Shown piece after piece: positions 55,531 through 64,000 of a stretch of 64,000 bases of DNA. Made by a program: the position numbers and the translations under genes. Within the stretch, counting starts at the first letter, position 1. The number at the start of each line of letters is the position of its first letter. The stretch is taken from the NCBI GenBank assembly GCA_030544685.1, contig CP086683.1, positions 3,906,001-3,970,000 on the forward strand. The letters run 5' to 3'. Below the pieces are notes generated by a model. It searched no databases. It was not told the DNA's origin and was given only the letters and a program-made list of their open reading frames with translations. The DNA comes from Pseudomonas sp. B21_DOA. Its GTDB lineage: Bacteria > Pseudomonadota > Gammaproteobacteria > Pseudomonadales > Pseudomonadaceae.

Positions 55531-56695
55531 CTGTAGGAGTGAGCCTGCTCGCGAAGACGGCGGCACATCCAACATCTTCTTTAACTGACCCAATGCATTC
55601 GCGAGCAGGCTCGCTCCCACAGGTTTTCGCGGCGTGTGCCAAATCCCGGCGACACGCAAAATCCACTGTGGGAGCGAGCCTGCTCGCGAAGACGGCGGCA
55701 CATTCAACATCTCATCGCCAGACCGAATGCATTCGCGAGCAAGCCCGCTCCCACAGGTTTTCGCGGCGTGTGCCAAATCCCGGCAACCCACAATATCCAG
55801 TGTGGGAGTGAGCTTGCTCGCGAAGACGGCGGCACATTCAACATGTCATCGCCTGGCCGAATGGCTTCGCGAGCAAGCCCGCTCCCACAGGTTTTCGCGG
55901 CGCGTGCCAAATCCCGGCAACCCACAATATCCAGTGTGGGAGCGGGCTTGCTCGCGAAGACGGCGGCACATTCAACATCTCATCGCCAGACCGAATGCAT
56001 TCGCGAGCAAGCCCGCTCCCACAGTTTTCGCGGCGCGTGCCAAATCCCGGCAACCCCAATAACCAGTGTGGGAGCGGGCTTGCTCGCGAAGACGGCGGCA
56101 CATTCAACATCTTCATCGCCTGACCCAGCGCATTCGCGAGCAAGCCCGCTCCCACAGTTTTCGCGGCGCGTGCCAAATCCCGGCAACCCACAATATCCAG
56201 TGTGGGAGCGGGCTTGCTCGCGAAGAAGGCGGCACATTCAACATCTCATCGCCCGACCGAATGCATTCGCGAGCAAGCCCGCTCCCACAGTTTTCGCGGC
56301 GCGTGCCAAATCCCGGCAACCCACAATATCCAGTGTGGGAGTGAGCTTGCTCGCGAAGACGGCGGCACATTCAACATCTTCATCGCCTGACCGAATGCAT
56401 TCGCGAGCAAGCCCGCTCCCACAGGTTTTTGCGGCGTGTGCCAAATCCCGGCAACCCACAATATCCAGTGTGGGAGCGGGCTTGCTCGCGAAGACGGCGG
56501 CACATTAAACATCTCATCGCCAGACCGAATGCATTCGCGAGCAAGCCCGCTCCCACAGGTTTTCGCGGCGCGTGCCAAATCCCGGCAGCACACAAAACTC
56601 AATGTGGGAGCGAGCCTGCTCGCGAAGACGGCGGCACATTAAACATTTCATCGCCAGACCGAATGCATTCGCGAGCAAGCCCGCTCCCACAGGGG
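55531..56695. repeat. tandem array of nine 134-bp REPIN units
   Basis: Left arms GTGGGAGCGGGCTTGCTCGC begin near 55531, 55668, 55802, 55935, 56067, 56200, 56333, 56468 and 56602. Each is followed by GAAGACGGCGGCACATTCAA, a right arm ATTCGCGAGCAAGCCCGCTC, and the inter-unit spacer TTTTCGCGGCGYGTGCCAAA. Units 2-8 are nearly identical. All ORFs in 55515-56733 are repeat translations; no gene is present. Confidence 0.93.
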
Positions 56696-56733
56696 ACCTG
56701 CGTGGATTATGGGTTTGGGGATCAGCAGGCCAG

Positions 56734-57051
56734 TCAACACTCAGGCAGTTGAGCAAACCACTGCGCATACGGCGTATTGCTCACCTTGTGCCGGTTGTAA
56801 TCCGGGCTGCCATCCTCCCACCACACCGGCCCGCGTTCACCCAATGCGACTTTGGCCTGGTTCACACGTGCTCTCGCTGACTTCAATGCATCAGCATCCT
56901 CCGCGTGTTTGGCCTCTTTGACCGCTCGCCGCGCCGACATGAGTTCGGTAACCAACGCCTCACGCTCGGCCGCTGGCAGCGCTGGATTGCTGCAACGCCA
57001 GAGCTGTTGCTTGACAACAAAATAGCGGCCATCGGGGGTGGTGGGGTACAT
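56734..57051 (-). CDS. conserved hypothetical small protein
   Basis: A 105-aa cytoplasmic protein. The N-terminal part DGRYFVVKQQLWRCSNPALP is followed by a charged helical region (SARRAVKEAKHAEDADALKS, ARARVNQAKVALGERGP) and VWWEDGSPDYNRHKVSNTPY. I recognise this pattern from unannotated proteobacterial proteins but know no function. It begins 26 bases after the molybdenum-subunit stop, so it is probably the last gene of that unit. Confidence 0.75.
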   Translation of the reverse strand: MYPTTPDGRYFVVKQQLWRCSNPALPAAEREALVTELMSARRAVKEAKHAEDADALKSARARVNQAKVALGERGPVWWEDGSPDYNRHKVSNTPYAQWFAQLPEC

Positions 57052-57076
57052 GGGCGATATCCTGCGTGATCCAGTC

Positions 57077-59287
57077 TCAGACCGGATAGGACCACTCGCC
57101 GATGAGTTTATCCAGCGTAATCGGATAATCGCGCACCCGTACGCCGCAGGCGTTGTAGATCGCATTGGCGATGGCCGCCGCCGCGCCGCTGATGCCCAAC
57201 TCGCCAACGCCTTTGGCTTTCAACGGGGTGGCATAGGGGTCGACTTCATCGAGAAAGATCACTTCCTGATGGGGAATGTCGGCGTGCACCGGCACCTCGT
57301 ATCCGGCCAGATCGTGGTTGACGAAAAAGCCGATTCGATGATCCACCGCCAGCTCTTCCATCAATGCCGCACCCGCACCCATGGTCATCCCGCCGATAAT
57401 TTGGCTGCGCGCGGTTTTCGGGTTGAGGATGCGCCCGGCGGCGCACACGGCCAGTTGCCGACGCAGGCGAATTTCGCCGGTCGCCGCATTGACCGCGACC
57501 TCGGCGAAATGCGCACCGAAAGTCTGCTGGGCGAAGCGCTGGGAAAGGTCGCCGTATTCCATGCGGTCCTCACCCGTCAGCTCGCCATTGGCTGCGGCCT
57601 GAGCCAAGGCAACCTGCTGCGAGCCTGCGCGAATTTGTCCGTCGACAAACTCGGCTTGTCGCGGGTCTATCCCCACGGCGCGGGCAGCGGCCTCGCGCAA
57701 TTTCAGGCACGCGGCATACACGCCGGCGGTGGAGGACGCTGCGCCCCACTGGCCGCCGGAGCCCGACGATTCCGGAAATTTCGAATCGCCCAGACGCACC
57801 ACAACGCGCTCCAGCGGCACGCCCATCATTTCCGCAGCGGTCTGGGCAATGATGGTGTAACTGCCGGTGCCGATTTCGGTCATGTCCGTTTCTACGGTGA
57901 TGACGCCCTGACGATCAAGCCGCACCCGCGCCGCCGAAGCGGTGGTCGGTGCGCCGCGAATCGCCGAGGCCAGCCCGATGCCGATCAGCCAACCGCCCTC
58001 ACGGCGCTGACCGGGTTGAGGGTTGCGCTGACGCCAGCCAAAGCGTTCGGCGCCAGTTTTCAGGCATTCCACCAACTGTCGTTTGGAGAACGGCCGCGCC
58101 GGTTGCTCAGGATCGACCTGCGAGTCGTTGAGGATGCGCAACTGCAGCGGATCCATCTGCAGCTTTTCGGCCAGTTCATCCATGGCGATTTCCAGCGCCA
58201 TCATCCCCGGTGCCTCGCCCGGCGCGCGCATCGCCGAACCCTCGGCGAGATCGAGCACGGCAAGGTTCAAGCGGGTCATGCGATTGGCCCCGGCGTACAG
58301 CAATCGCGTTGACGCGGTCGCCGCTTCGGCGCGACCGCCGCGCAGGTTGCCCGACCAGCTCTCGTGGCCGATCGCCGTGATCACGCCGTCACGGTTGGCA
58401 CCGATGCGCAGGCGCTGAATCGTTGCCGGACGATGGGTCAGGTTGTTGAACATCAGCGGCCGCGGCAGCGCGACTTTTACAGGTCGCCCGGCATGTCGAG
58501 CGGCCAGGGATGCCAAGACTGCGTCGCAAAGAATCGTGCCCTTACCGCCGAAACCGCCGCCGATATACGGCGAGATCAGGCGCACGTCTTCCTTGGCAAC
58601 GCCGAGGGTTTTCGCCAGATCGCGCACGCCCCAGTTGATCTGCTGGATTGATGTCCACAAGGTCAACTGCTTGCCGTTCCAGCGGGCGATGGTTGCGTGC
58701 GGTTCCATCATCGCGTGAGCCTGATCGGGCGTGCTGTAGTGCTGATCGATTTGCACGGGCGCAGCGTTGAAGGCGCCTTCGAAGTCACCGACGCTGGTCT
58801 GCGGCGGCGGGCCGAAACCGGCCGGTGGCGGTGGGGTTGCGGAGTCTTTCGCAGTTGCGAGATCGAACGAACCCGGTGCGGCCACGTAGCGAATTTCAAG
58901 CAGACCGGCAGCCGCGCGGGCCTGTTCAAAGGTCTCCGCGACTACAATTGCCACGGCCTGGTGATAGTGATCGACCTGCGGCCCGGCCAATGCCCGAGCA
59001 ACGTAAAACTCGCCTTTGGCCAACGGCCCGGCGTTTTCGTAAGTGACGATGGCGATCACCCCGGACGCTTCCCGCGCGCTTGCCGAATCGATCGAAGCAA
59101 TGCGCCCCTTGCCGATTCCGGCACCGACGATATAGCCATAGGCGGCGTCCGGCACCGCTGCGTTTTGTTCGTAGGCGTACGTGGCGGTGCCGGTGGTTTT
59201 CAGCTTGCCGTCGATGCGGTCGGCAGGCTGGCCGATCACCTTCAGTTGATCGATCGGATTGGAGCCGGCCGGGGTGTCGAATTTCAT
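57077..59287 (-). CDS. PaoC-like molybdopterin aldehyde oxidoreductase subunit, without its partners
   Basis: A 736-aa xanthine-dehydrogenase-family large subunit most like E. coli PaoC (periplasmic aldehyde oxidase). Molybdopterin-contact segments: ISPYIGGGFGGKGTILCDAV near 250, AMRAPGEAPGMMALE near 368, SGSGGQWGAASSTAGVYA near 535. The catalytic Glu is in GVGELGISG near residue 702. There is no signal peptide; in the Pao system export rides on the PaoA Tat signal. Start 59287 has AAGGAA upstream. No 2Fe-2S (PaoA) or FAD (PaoB) gene precedes it; the 266-bp upstream gap leads to a divergent TonB receptor. It must borrow partners from elsewhere or be a relic. Confidence 0.9.
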   Translation of the reverse strand: MKFDTPAGSNPIDQLKVIGQPADRIDGKLKTTGTATYAYEQNAAVPDAAYGYIVGAGIGKGRIASIDSASAREASGVIAIVTYENAGPLAKGEFYVARALAGPQVDHYHQAVAIVVAETFEQARAAAGLLEIRYVAAPGSFDLATAKDSATPPPPAGFGPPPQTSVGDFEGAFNAAPVQIDQHYSTPDQAHAMMEPHATIARWNGKQLTLWTSIQQINWGVRDLAKTLGVAKEDVRLISPYIGGGFGGKGTILCDAVLASLAARHAGRPVKVALPRPLMFNNLTHRPATIQRLRIGANRDGVITAIGHESWSGNLRGGRAEAATASTRLLYAGANRMTRLNLAVLDLAEGSAMRAPGEAPGMMALEIAMDELAEKLQMDPLQLRILNDSQVDPEQPARPFSKRQLVECLKTGAERFGWRQRNPQPGQRREGGWLIGIGLASAIRGAPTTASAARVRLDRQGVITVETDMTEIGTGSYTIIAQTAAEMMGVPLERVVVRLGDSKFPESSGSGGQWGAASSTAGVYAACLKLREAAARAVGIDPRQAEFVDGQIRAGSQQVALAQAAANGELTGEDRMEYGDLSQRFAQQTFGAHFAEVAVNAATGEIRLRRQLAVCAAGRILNPKTARSQIIGGMTMGAGAALMEELAVDHRIGFFVNHDLAGYEVPVHADIPHQEVIFLDEVDPYATPLKAKGVGELGISGAAAAIANAIYNACGVRVRDYPITLDKLIGEWSYPV

Positions 59288-59447
59288 CTGCAAATTCCTT
59301 TCAGACAGGCTGGCGGCGCACACGTAGCGCGGCGCAGCCATCGATTGACGTCGGATCTCTACGAGCCTAGGCCATCGACGCGCTGCTGATAATGCGCGGT
59401 TTCAGGATGGAGTGATGAATTCTGCTCAGTAATCCTGACCGACATGA

Positions 59448-59466
59448 CAAATAAGAATAAGTTTCA
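59448..59466 (+). promoter_or_regulatory. possible Fur box upstream of the TonB receptor gene
   Basis: CAAATAAGAATAAGTTTCA lies about 90-105 bases before the receptor start and resembles overlapping NATAAT-type hexamers of Fur sites, but with several mismatches. It is in the divergent region shared with the PaoC-like gene. Confidence 0.3.
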
Positions 59467-59553
59467 ATTACCAATGCGCCGGTATACCATGCGCCGCGTT
59501 TTCATTGGCGGTTTTGCCCTTCGTTCTGGCCTATTCGTAAAGGTTTTCACCTC

Positions 59554-61680
59554 ATGCGTCGAACTCTGCTTTCCATTTGTGTGCTGCAGGCGTTGTCTTC
59601 TTCCTCGTGGGCTGAGTCAGCCGAACCGACTTCTTCAATGCTTGAGCTGGAAGCCACCGACGTGGTCGGCACAGCAGATTACGAACGGGCAGACGGCCCG
59701 GTGCAGGGCTATCGCGCCACGCGTTCGGCCAGCGCCACGCGCACCGACACTTCCATTCATGAAACCCCGCAGTCAATCAGCGTGGTGACCAAGGACGCCG
59801 TCGAAGACCTCGGCGCGACGCGTTTGCAGGATGCGCTGGATTACGCCGGTGGCGTCGGTCGGGCGAACAACTTCGGTGGGCAGGGCCTGACCACGTTCAC
59901 CGTGCGCGGTTTCACCACCGGTGAGTTCTACCGCAACGGTTTCCCGATCAACCGTGGCTACCCGAACATGCCCGACGCCAACACCATCGAGCGCCTGGAA
60001 GTGCTGCGCGGCCCGGCGACCATGCTCTATGGCCGTGGCGATCCCGGCGGTACCTTCAACGTGGTGTCGAAACAGCCGTTGCCCGAGCGCACCGTTACGT
60101 TAGGCAGCCAATTGAACGACCAAGGCATGAAGCGCGGCACCCTCGACGCTTCCGGGCCGCTCGATGAAGAAGGGCGTCTGGCCTATCGCTTGAATGTGGT
60201 GGGCGAGGGCGGTGACACCTTCCGCGATCATGTCGAGACCGAGCGCTACGGCATCACCCCGGTGCTGACCTGGCAGGCCACCGACGCGACCAAGCTGATT
60301 TTCGAAGGCGACTTCATGCGCAACAACGCGCCGCTCGATCGCGGCGTGACGCGCTACCCGGCGCAGATCGGCACTGCCTCGCGCGATACCTTCTTTGGCG
60401 AGAAGGACGTCGGCAAGCTGCACAACGACAACAACATGGCGCAACTGCGTTTCGAGCACATGCTCAACGACGACTGGACCCTGGGCGGCGGTTTCCAGTG
60501 GCTCGACGGCTCGCTCAAGGGCAATGCGATCGAGGCCAACGGCATTGCCGCTGACGGCCGCACGCTGGGGCGTAACTTCAACTACCGCAAGCTGGAATGG
60601 ACCGACAAGGACACCCAGCTCAACCTCACCGGGCATTTCGACACTGGCGGTCTGCAGCACACCTTGCTCACCGGCATCGAGTACGAAGATTACGACTACA
60701 AGTCGATCATCCAGCGCTCCAGCGGCGCGGTCAGTGCCTACCCGATCGACATCTTCAACCCGGTCTACGGCCAGCCACGCCCGGCGCTGACCCGCACACC
60801 GACTCACGACAAGGAAAACCTCAAGACCTACGCCGCGTTCGTGCAGGATCAGGTCGCCCTGACCGACAAACTGAAAGTGCTGGCCGGCGCACGTTTCGAG
60901 CGCTTCGAGCACGATTACGAAACCTACGTGCCGGGCGGCAAGAGCTGGCAGGCCAGCGACAACGCCGTCACCCCGCGTATCGGCGTCACCTACGATTTGA
61001 CCGAAACCCTGGCGGTGTACGCCAACACCGCGCGCTCGTTCAAGCCCAACACCGGCGCCAGTCGCGAAGGCGGCGGTTTCGCCCCGGAGAAAGGCAAGTC
61101 CTACGAGATGGGCGTGAAGTGGGAAGCGCTGGATCAGCAGTTGAGCGTCGACGCGGCGATCTACCAGATCGAAAAACGCAACGTACTGACCACCGACCCG
61201 GTGGATTCGACCTTCAGCGTCGCCGCTGGTGAAGTACGCAGCCGTGGTTTCGACGTCAACGTCACCGGCAACCTCACCCCGGAGTGGCGAGTGGTCGGCG
61301 GTTACGCTTACGTCGACGCCGAGGTGACCAAGGACAACACGCTGCGCTCCGGCACGCGCCTGCTGAACATCCCGAAGAACAGCTTCAGCCTGCTCAACAT
61401 GTACGAATTCCAGGACGGCACGCTCAAAGGCCTTGGCCTTGGCACCGGCCTGAAATACGTCGACGAGCGCGCCGGGCAGACCGCCAACACCGCGTTTTCC
61501 ATGGGCAGTTACACCGTGGTCGACCTGCTGAGCTTCTACAAGGTCAACGATAAAGTGCGGCTCAACCTCGATGTGAAAAACATCTTCGACCGCGACTACG
61601 AAGAAGGCGCCTTCGGCAACGTTTACGCCTACCCGGGCGCGCCGCGAACCGTGCAGGTGGGGATTTCCTATACGCTGTAA
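59554..61680 (+). CDS. TonB-dependent siderophore receptor
   Basis: A 708-aa outer-membrane receptor. Signal peptide MRRTLLSICVLQALSSSSWA. The plug domain begins near ETPQSISVVTKDAVEDLG (~70), includes TIERLEVLRGPATMLYGRGD (~150) and GGTFNVVSKQPL, followed by a 22-strand barrel ending RTVQVGISYTL. There is no N-terminal signalling (STN) domain and no sigma/anti-sigma pair nearby, so it is not a cell-surface signalling receptor. The subfamily is the FhuE/ferric-siderophore type. The ligand cannot be assigned. A weak Fur-like site lies upstream. Confidence 0.93.
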   Translation: MRRTLLSICVLQALSSSSWAESAEPTSSMLELEATDVVGTADYERADGPVQGYRATRSASATRTDTSIHETPQSISVVTKDAVEDLGATRLQDALDYAGGVGRANNFGGQGLTTFTVRGFTTGEFYRNGFPINRGYPNMPDANTIERLEVLRGPATMLYGRGDPGGTFNVVSKQPLPERTVTLGSQLNDQGMKRGTLDASGPLDEEGRLAYRLNVVGEGGDTFRDHVETERYGITPVLTWQATDATKLIFEGDFMRNNAPLDRGVTRYPAQIGTASRDTFFGEKDVGKLHNDNNMAQLRFEHMLNDDWTLGGGFQWLDGSLKGNAIEANGIAADGRTLGRNFNYRKLEWTDKDTQLNLTGHFDTGGLQHTLLTGIEYEDYDYKSIIQRSSGAVSAYPIDIFNPVYGQPRPALTRTPTHDKENLKTYAAFVQDQVALTDKLKVLAGARFERFEHDYETYVPGGKSWQASDNAVTPRIGVTYDLTETLAVYANTARSFKPNTGASREGGGFAPEKGKSYEMGVKWEALDQQLSVDAAIYQIEKRNVLTTDPVDSTFSVAAGEVRSRGFDVNVTGNLTPEWRVVGGYAYVDAEVTKDNTLRSGTRLLNIPKNSFSLLNMYEFQDGTLKGLGLGTGLKYVDERAGQTANTAFSMGSYTVVDLLSFYKVNDKVRLNLDVKNIFDRDYEEGAFGNVYAYPGAPRTVQVGISYTL

Positions 61681-61712
61681 ATCGCCGCAGCGGTTGCCGC
61701 CGACCCATGCTG

Positions 61713-61761
61713 GCCTGAGAGTGGCATGTCGAAATCAGACATCGGCATGCCGCACTCAGGC
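61713..61761 (+). terminator. nested inverted repeat after the TonB receptor gene
   Basis: GCCTGAGAGTGGCATG pairs with CATGCCGCACTCAGGC with a few mismatches. Inside it ATGTC-GAAATCA-GACAT forms a second stem. No T tract follows, so it may be a structural repeat or a factor-assisted terminator. Confidence 0.45.
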
Positions 61762-61915
61762 TAGTTGCGCGGCGGTCGGGCCACGTAAGGTGAAGCATCA
61801 TTTCGTCGGCAAAGCGTCTGCGTCGCAGCTTTCGCCTGATGCCGACACCGGAAATGATGATCGCCTGACGCTCAGTCAGTGGCCCAAACGTCGATCATGA
61901 GAACAATAAGAACCC

Positions 61916-63322
61916 ATGACTAGCCTGAACCCCAAGGACTCCAACGGTCAGTTGGCGCAAGGTTTCAAACCGCGTCACGTCACCATGCTTTCCATTGCCG
62001 GCATCATCGGCGCAGGACTTTTCGTTGGCTCAGGCCACGCCATCGCCGCCGCAGGACCTGCGGTGCTGCTCGCGTATCTGTTCTCCGGTCTGCTGGTCGT
62101 GCTGGTCATGCGCATGCTCGGTGAAATGGCCGTGGCGCATCCCGACACCGGCTCGTTTTCCACCTACGCCGATCAAGCCATTGGCCGCTGGGCCGGCTTC
62201 ACCATCGGCTGGCTCTACTGGTGGTTCTGGGTGCTGGTGATTCCCATCGAAGCACTGGCCGCCGGGCACGTGCTCAACCAGTGGTTTCCCCAGGTCGATG
62301 CGTGGTTATTCGCCTTGCTGTCGATCGTGCTGCTGGTGATTACCAACCTGTTCAGCGTGTCGAAATACGGCGAGTTCGAATTCTGGTTCGCCATGGCCAA
62401 GGTCATCGCGATCATCGGTTTCATCGGCTTGGGCTTTGCGGTGCTGATGGGCTGGATTCCCGAGCGCGAAGCCAGTGGCTTGAGCACGCTGATGGCCGAG
62501 CACGGCGGCTTTGCGCCGAACGGCATGTCGGCGGTGGTCGGCGCGTTCATCACCATCATGTTCAGTTTCATCGGCACCGAAGCGGTGACCATTGCCGCTG
62601 CGGAATCGAACAATCCGGCGCAGAACATCGCCAAGGCCACGCGCTCGGTGATCTGGCGTATCGGCATTTTTTATTTGCTGTCGATCTTCGTGGTGATTTC
62701 CGTGGTGCCTTGGAATGACTCGCAGCTCGCCTCGGTCGGTTCCTACCAGCGCGCACTGGAACTGATGAACATTCCTAACGCCAAATTCCTCGTCGACGTG
62801 GTCGTATTGATCGCGGTGGCCAGTTGCATGAACTCGTCGATCTACATTTCCTCGCGCATGCTCTATTCGCTGGGCCGACGCGGCGACGCGCCGCCGGCAT
62901 TGAAGGTGACTTCGGCCGCCGGCGTGCCACGCGCTGCGGTCATTGCCAGCACGGTGATCGGCGCAGGCGTGACGTTACTCAGCTATTTCATGCCGGCCGG
63001 GCTGTTTCAGTTCCTGCTCGCCAGCTCCGGCGCGATTGCCTTGCTGGTGTATCTGGTGATCGCCATTTCGCAGTTGCGCATGCGCCGCCGCCTGGAACGG
63101 GAAAAGGTCGAACTGACCCTGCGCATGTGGCTGTTTCCCTGGCTCACCTGGCTGGTCATTGCCTTCATCTGCGCCGCTCTGGCAGTGATGATGATCACCC
63201 CTGAACATCGCCTGGAAGTGACTTCGACCATTGGCCTGGCGCTGCTGATCTCGTTCATTGGCCTGGTCACCAGCCGCCAGCACCGGCCGGCGGGCAGGGT
63301 GGCGGCTGTTAGCAAAGCCTAA
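61916..63322 (+). CDS. APC-family amino-acid permease (GabP-like)
   Basis: A 468-aa inner-membrane symporter with 12 helices. Family signatures: FKPRHVTMLSIAGIIGAGLF in helix 1, VLVMRMLGEMAVAHPDTGSF in helices 2-3, FSFIGTEAVTIAAAESNNPA in helix 6. This pattern matches GABA/aromatic permeases of the AAT family; GabP is the closest in my judgement, but substrate is not certain. It ends convergent with and overlapping by 3 bases the small gene on the other strand. Confidence 0.88.
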   Translation: MTSLNPKDSNGQLAQGFKPRHVTMLSIAGIIGAGLFVGSGHAIAAAGPAVLLAYLFSGLLVVLVMRMLGEMAVAHPDTGSFSTYADQAIGRWAGFTIGWLYWWFWVLVIPIEALAAGHVLNQWFPQVDAWLFALLSIVLLVITNLFSVSKYGEFEFWFAMAKVIAIIGFIGLGFAVLMGWIPEREASGLSTLMAEHGGFAPNGMSAVVGAFITIMFSFIGTEAVTIAAAESNNPAQNIAKATRSVIWRIGIFYLLSIFVVISVVPWNDSQLASVGSYQRALELMNIPNAKFLVDVVVLIAVASCMNSSIYISSRMLYSLGRRGDAPPALKVTSAAGVPRAAVIASTVIGAGVTLLSYFMPAGLFQFLLASSGAIALLVYLVIAISQLRMRRRLEREKVELTLRMWLFPWLTWLVIAFICAALAVMMITPEHRLEVTSTIGLALLISFIGLVTSRQHRPAGRVAAVSKA

Positions 63323-63531
63323 GCAAACAACGCTTTGAGCCCACGGGAAAACCAGCCGTTCGGGCTCGAAGGTAGAGGCTCGTGTTGACTGAGTGCGCCA
63401 GTCAACGCGCAGGTTTCACCGGCGAGTGAACCCATCAATTGCGGCAGCAAAAAGCTGCGTTCGCATTCACTGGCGGACAGTCCGGTGTTCTCTTGCGGCC
63501 ACACGACGTTGGTTTCTGCATACGGCTTCAT
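63319..63531 (-). CDS. small hypothetical protein downstream of a ferredoxin-reductase gene
   Basis: A 70-aa protein, starting MKPYAETNVVWPQENTGLSA, with Cys in SECERSF and GETCAL, and ending NGWFSRGLKALFA. Start 63531 (ATG) lies 19 bases after the reductase stop, so they are probably co-transcribed. I recognise no domain. Confidence 0.6.
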   Translation of the reverse strand: MKPYAETNVVWPQENTGLSASECERSFLLPQLMGSLAGETCALTGALSQHEPLPSSPNGWFSRGLKALFA

Positions 63532-63549
63532 GGCGCACCTCCTCAACAT

Positions 63550-64000
63550 TCAAACGTCCAGCACCAGGGTTTCGCTGCCCTGCGCCGGGGCGGCGCAGCA
63601 AATCAGCACTTCGTCGTTCGCCAGGCGCATGGCCGGCGGGGTGAGGTAATGCACCTGGCCGCTGGTAAGGCGGGTTTTGCAGGTGCCGCACGAGCCGCCG
63701 CGACAGCTGAACTCCGGATTCAAGCCACGTGCCTCGGCCAGTTCCAGCAAGGTGCCGCTGCCCGGTTCCCAGCGTGCTTCCTTGCCGGACTTGGCAAACA
63801 ACACCTTGACCGGTTCTTCGGCGACCGGCACTTGCGGCGGCGCCGGGGTGCTGATTTCGACGTCGCGGATCAGCGTCGACGGGCCGAAGGTTTCGGCGTG
63901 GATGCGATCATCGGGAATGCGCATTTTGCGCAGGCCGTCGTACAGCGCCTGAGTGAAGCTGCCCGGACCGCACAGGTAGAAATCGTAGTCATCCAGCGGC
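63550..64000 (-). CDS. ferredoxin-NAD(P)H oxidoreductase, C-terminal part (5' end outside window)
   Basis: About 150 residues visible; the frame is open to the window edge. The end of an FAD/NAD(P)-binding reductase (DDYDFYLCGPGSFTQALYDG, IPDDRIHAETFGP) is followed by a C-terminal plant-type [2Fe-2S] ferredoxin with CRGGSCGTC and the last Cys in LICCAAP. This phthalate-dioxygenase-reductase-like layout occurs in flavin reductases fused to ferredoxin, often with an N-terminal pyridoxamine-phosphate-oxidase-like or MOSC part in Pseudomonas. That part is not visible. Partner oxygenase unknown. Confidence 0.85.
   Translation of the reverse strand, partial: PLDDYDFYLCGPGSFTQALYDGLRKMRIPDDRIHAETFGPSTLIRDVEISTPAPPQVPVAEEPVKVLFAKSGKEARWEPGSGTLLELAEARGLNPEFSCRGGSCGTCKTRLTSGQVHYLTPPAMRLANDEVLICCAAPAQGSETLVLDV

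Noticed and set aside
55539..56880. Frames of 70-290 codons across the second array
   Set aside because: Same reason: REPIN translation.

Overview
The window looks like chromosome of a Pseudomonas of the P. fluorescens group. The evidence is the high GC content, the dense GTGGGAGCGRGCTTGCTCGCGA-type REP/REPIN palindromes between genes, a complete fapABCDEF functional-amyloid operon, a membrane glucose dehydrogenase next to an OprB porin, and the general gene content. I see no rRNA, tRNA, CRISPR array, prophage or insertion sequence.

Layout. 1-2.2 kb: 3' part of a glucose-6-phosphate dehydrogenase overlapping a Cof-type HAD phosphatase. 2.5-5.9 kb: NhaB antiporter, a delta-60 repeat protein and a small DUF1652-like protein. 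6.4-15.5 kb: a sigma-54 activator, a 733-aa all-beta protein of unknown role, and the fap operon, which runs leftward from a GG-N10-GC (-24/-12) promoter preceded by three TGTTTC-N6-GNAACA dyads. 15.5-23.3 kb: PnuC with a NadR-type kinase (pyridine salvage), a Cache chemoreceptor, UppP, DUF1294 and YjbR proteins, a LysR/AzoR divergent pair and a secreted alpha/beta hydrolase. 23.3-32 kb: amidase, ProP, a tandem REPIN array (about ten 134-bp units), OprB and PQQ glucose dehydrogenase. 32-42.4 kb: quinone oxidoreductase and SDR divergent from a TetR regulator, then an unusual signalling locus: a pseudokinase-AAA-GAF-histidine kinase giant facing a wHTH-REC-LuxR regulator and a lone receiver, followed by an AraC-type protein. 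42.4-50.6 kb: an Old Yellow Enzyme, a cytochrome c/2Fe-2S/molybdopterin dehydrogenase operon, an MFS exporter and a LysR regulator. 50.7-57 kb: a diguanylate cyclase, a NemA/DJ-1/TetR electrophile-response cluster with shared TAGAC-N5-GTCTA operators, and a second REPIN array (nine units). 57-64 kb: an unaccompanied PaoC-type molybdenum subunit, a TonB-dependent receptor, an amino-acid permease and a truncated ferredoxin-reductase gene.

Data quality. Eight otherwise normal genes are broken by 13 frameshifts. Every one is repaired by adding one base to a mononucleotide run. This points to homopolymer under-calling in the assembly rather than pseudogenes, and these genes are given here as single CDS spans.

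Functional themes: peripheral and intracellular glucose oxidation (OprB, Gcd, Zwf), biofilm amyloid under sigma-54 control, detoxification of electrophiles and quinones, and periplasmic molybdenum-dependent oxidation.
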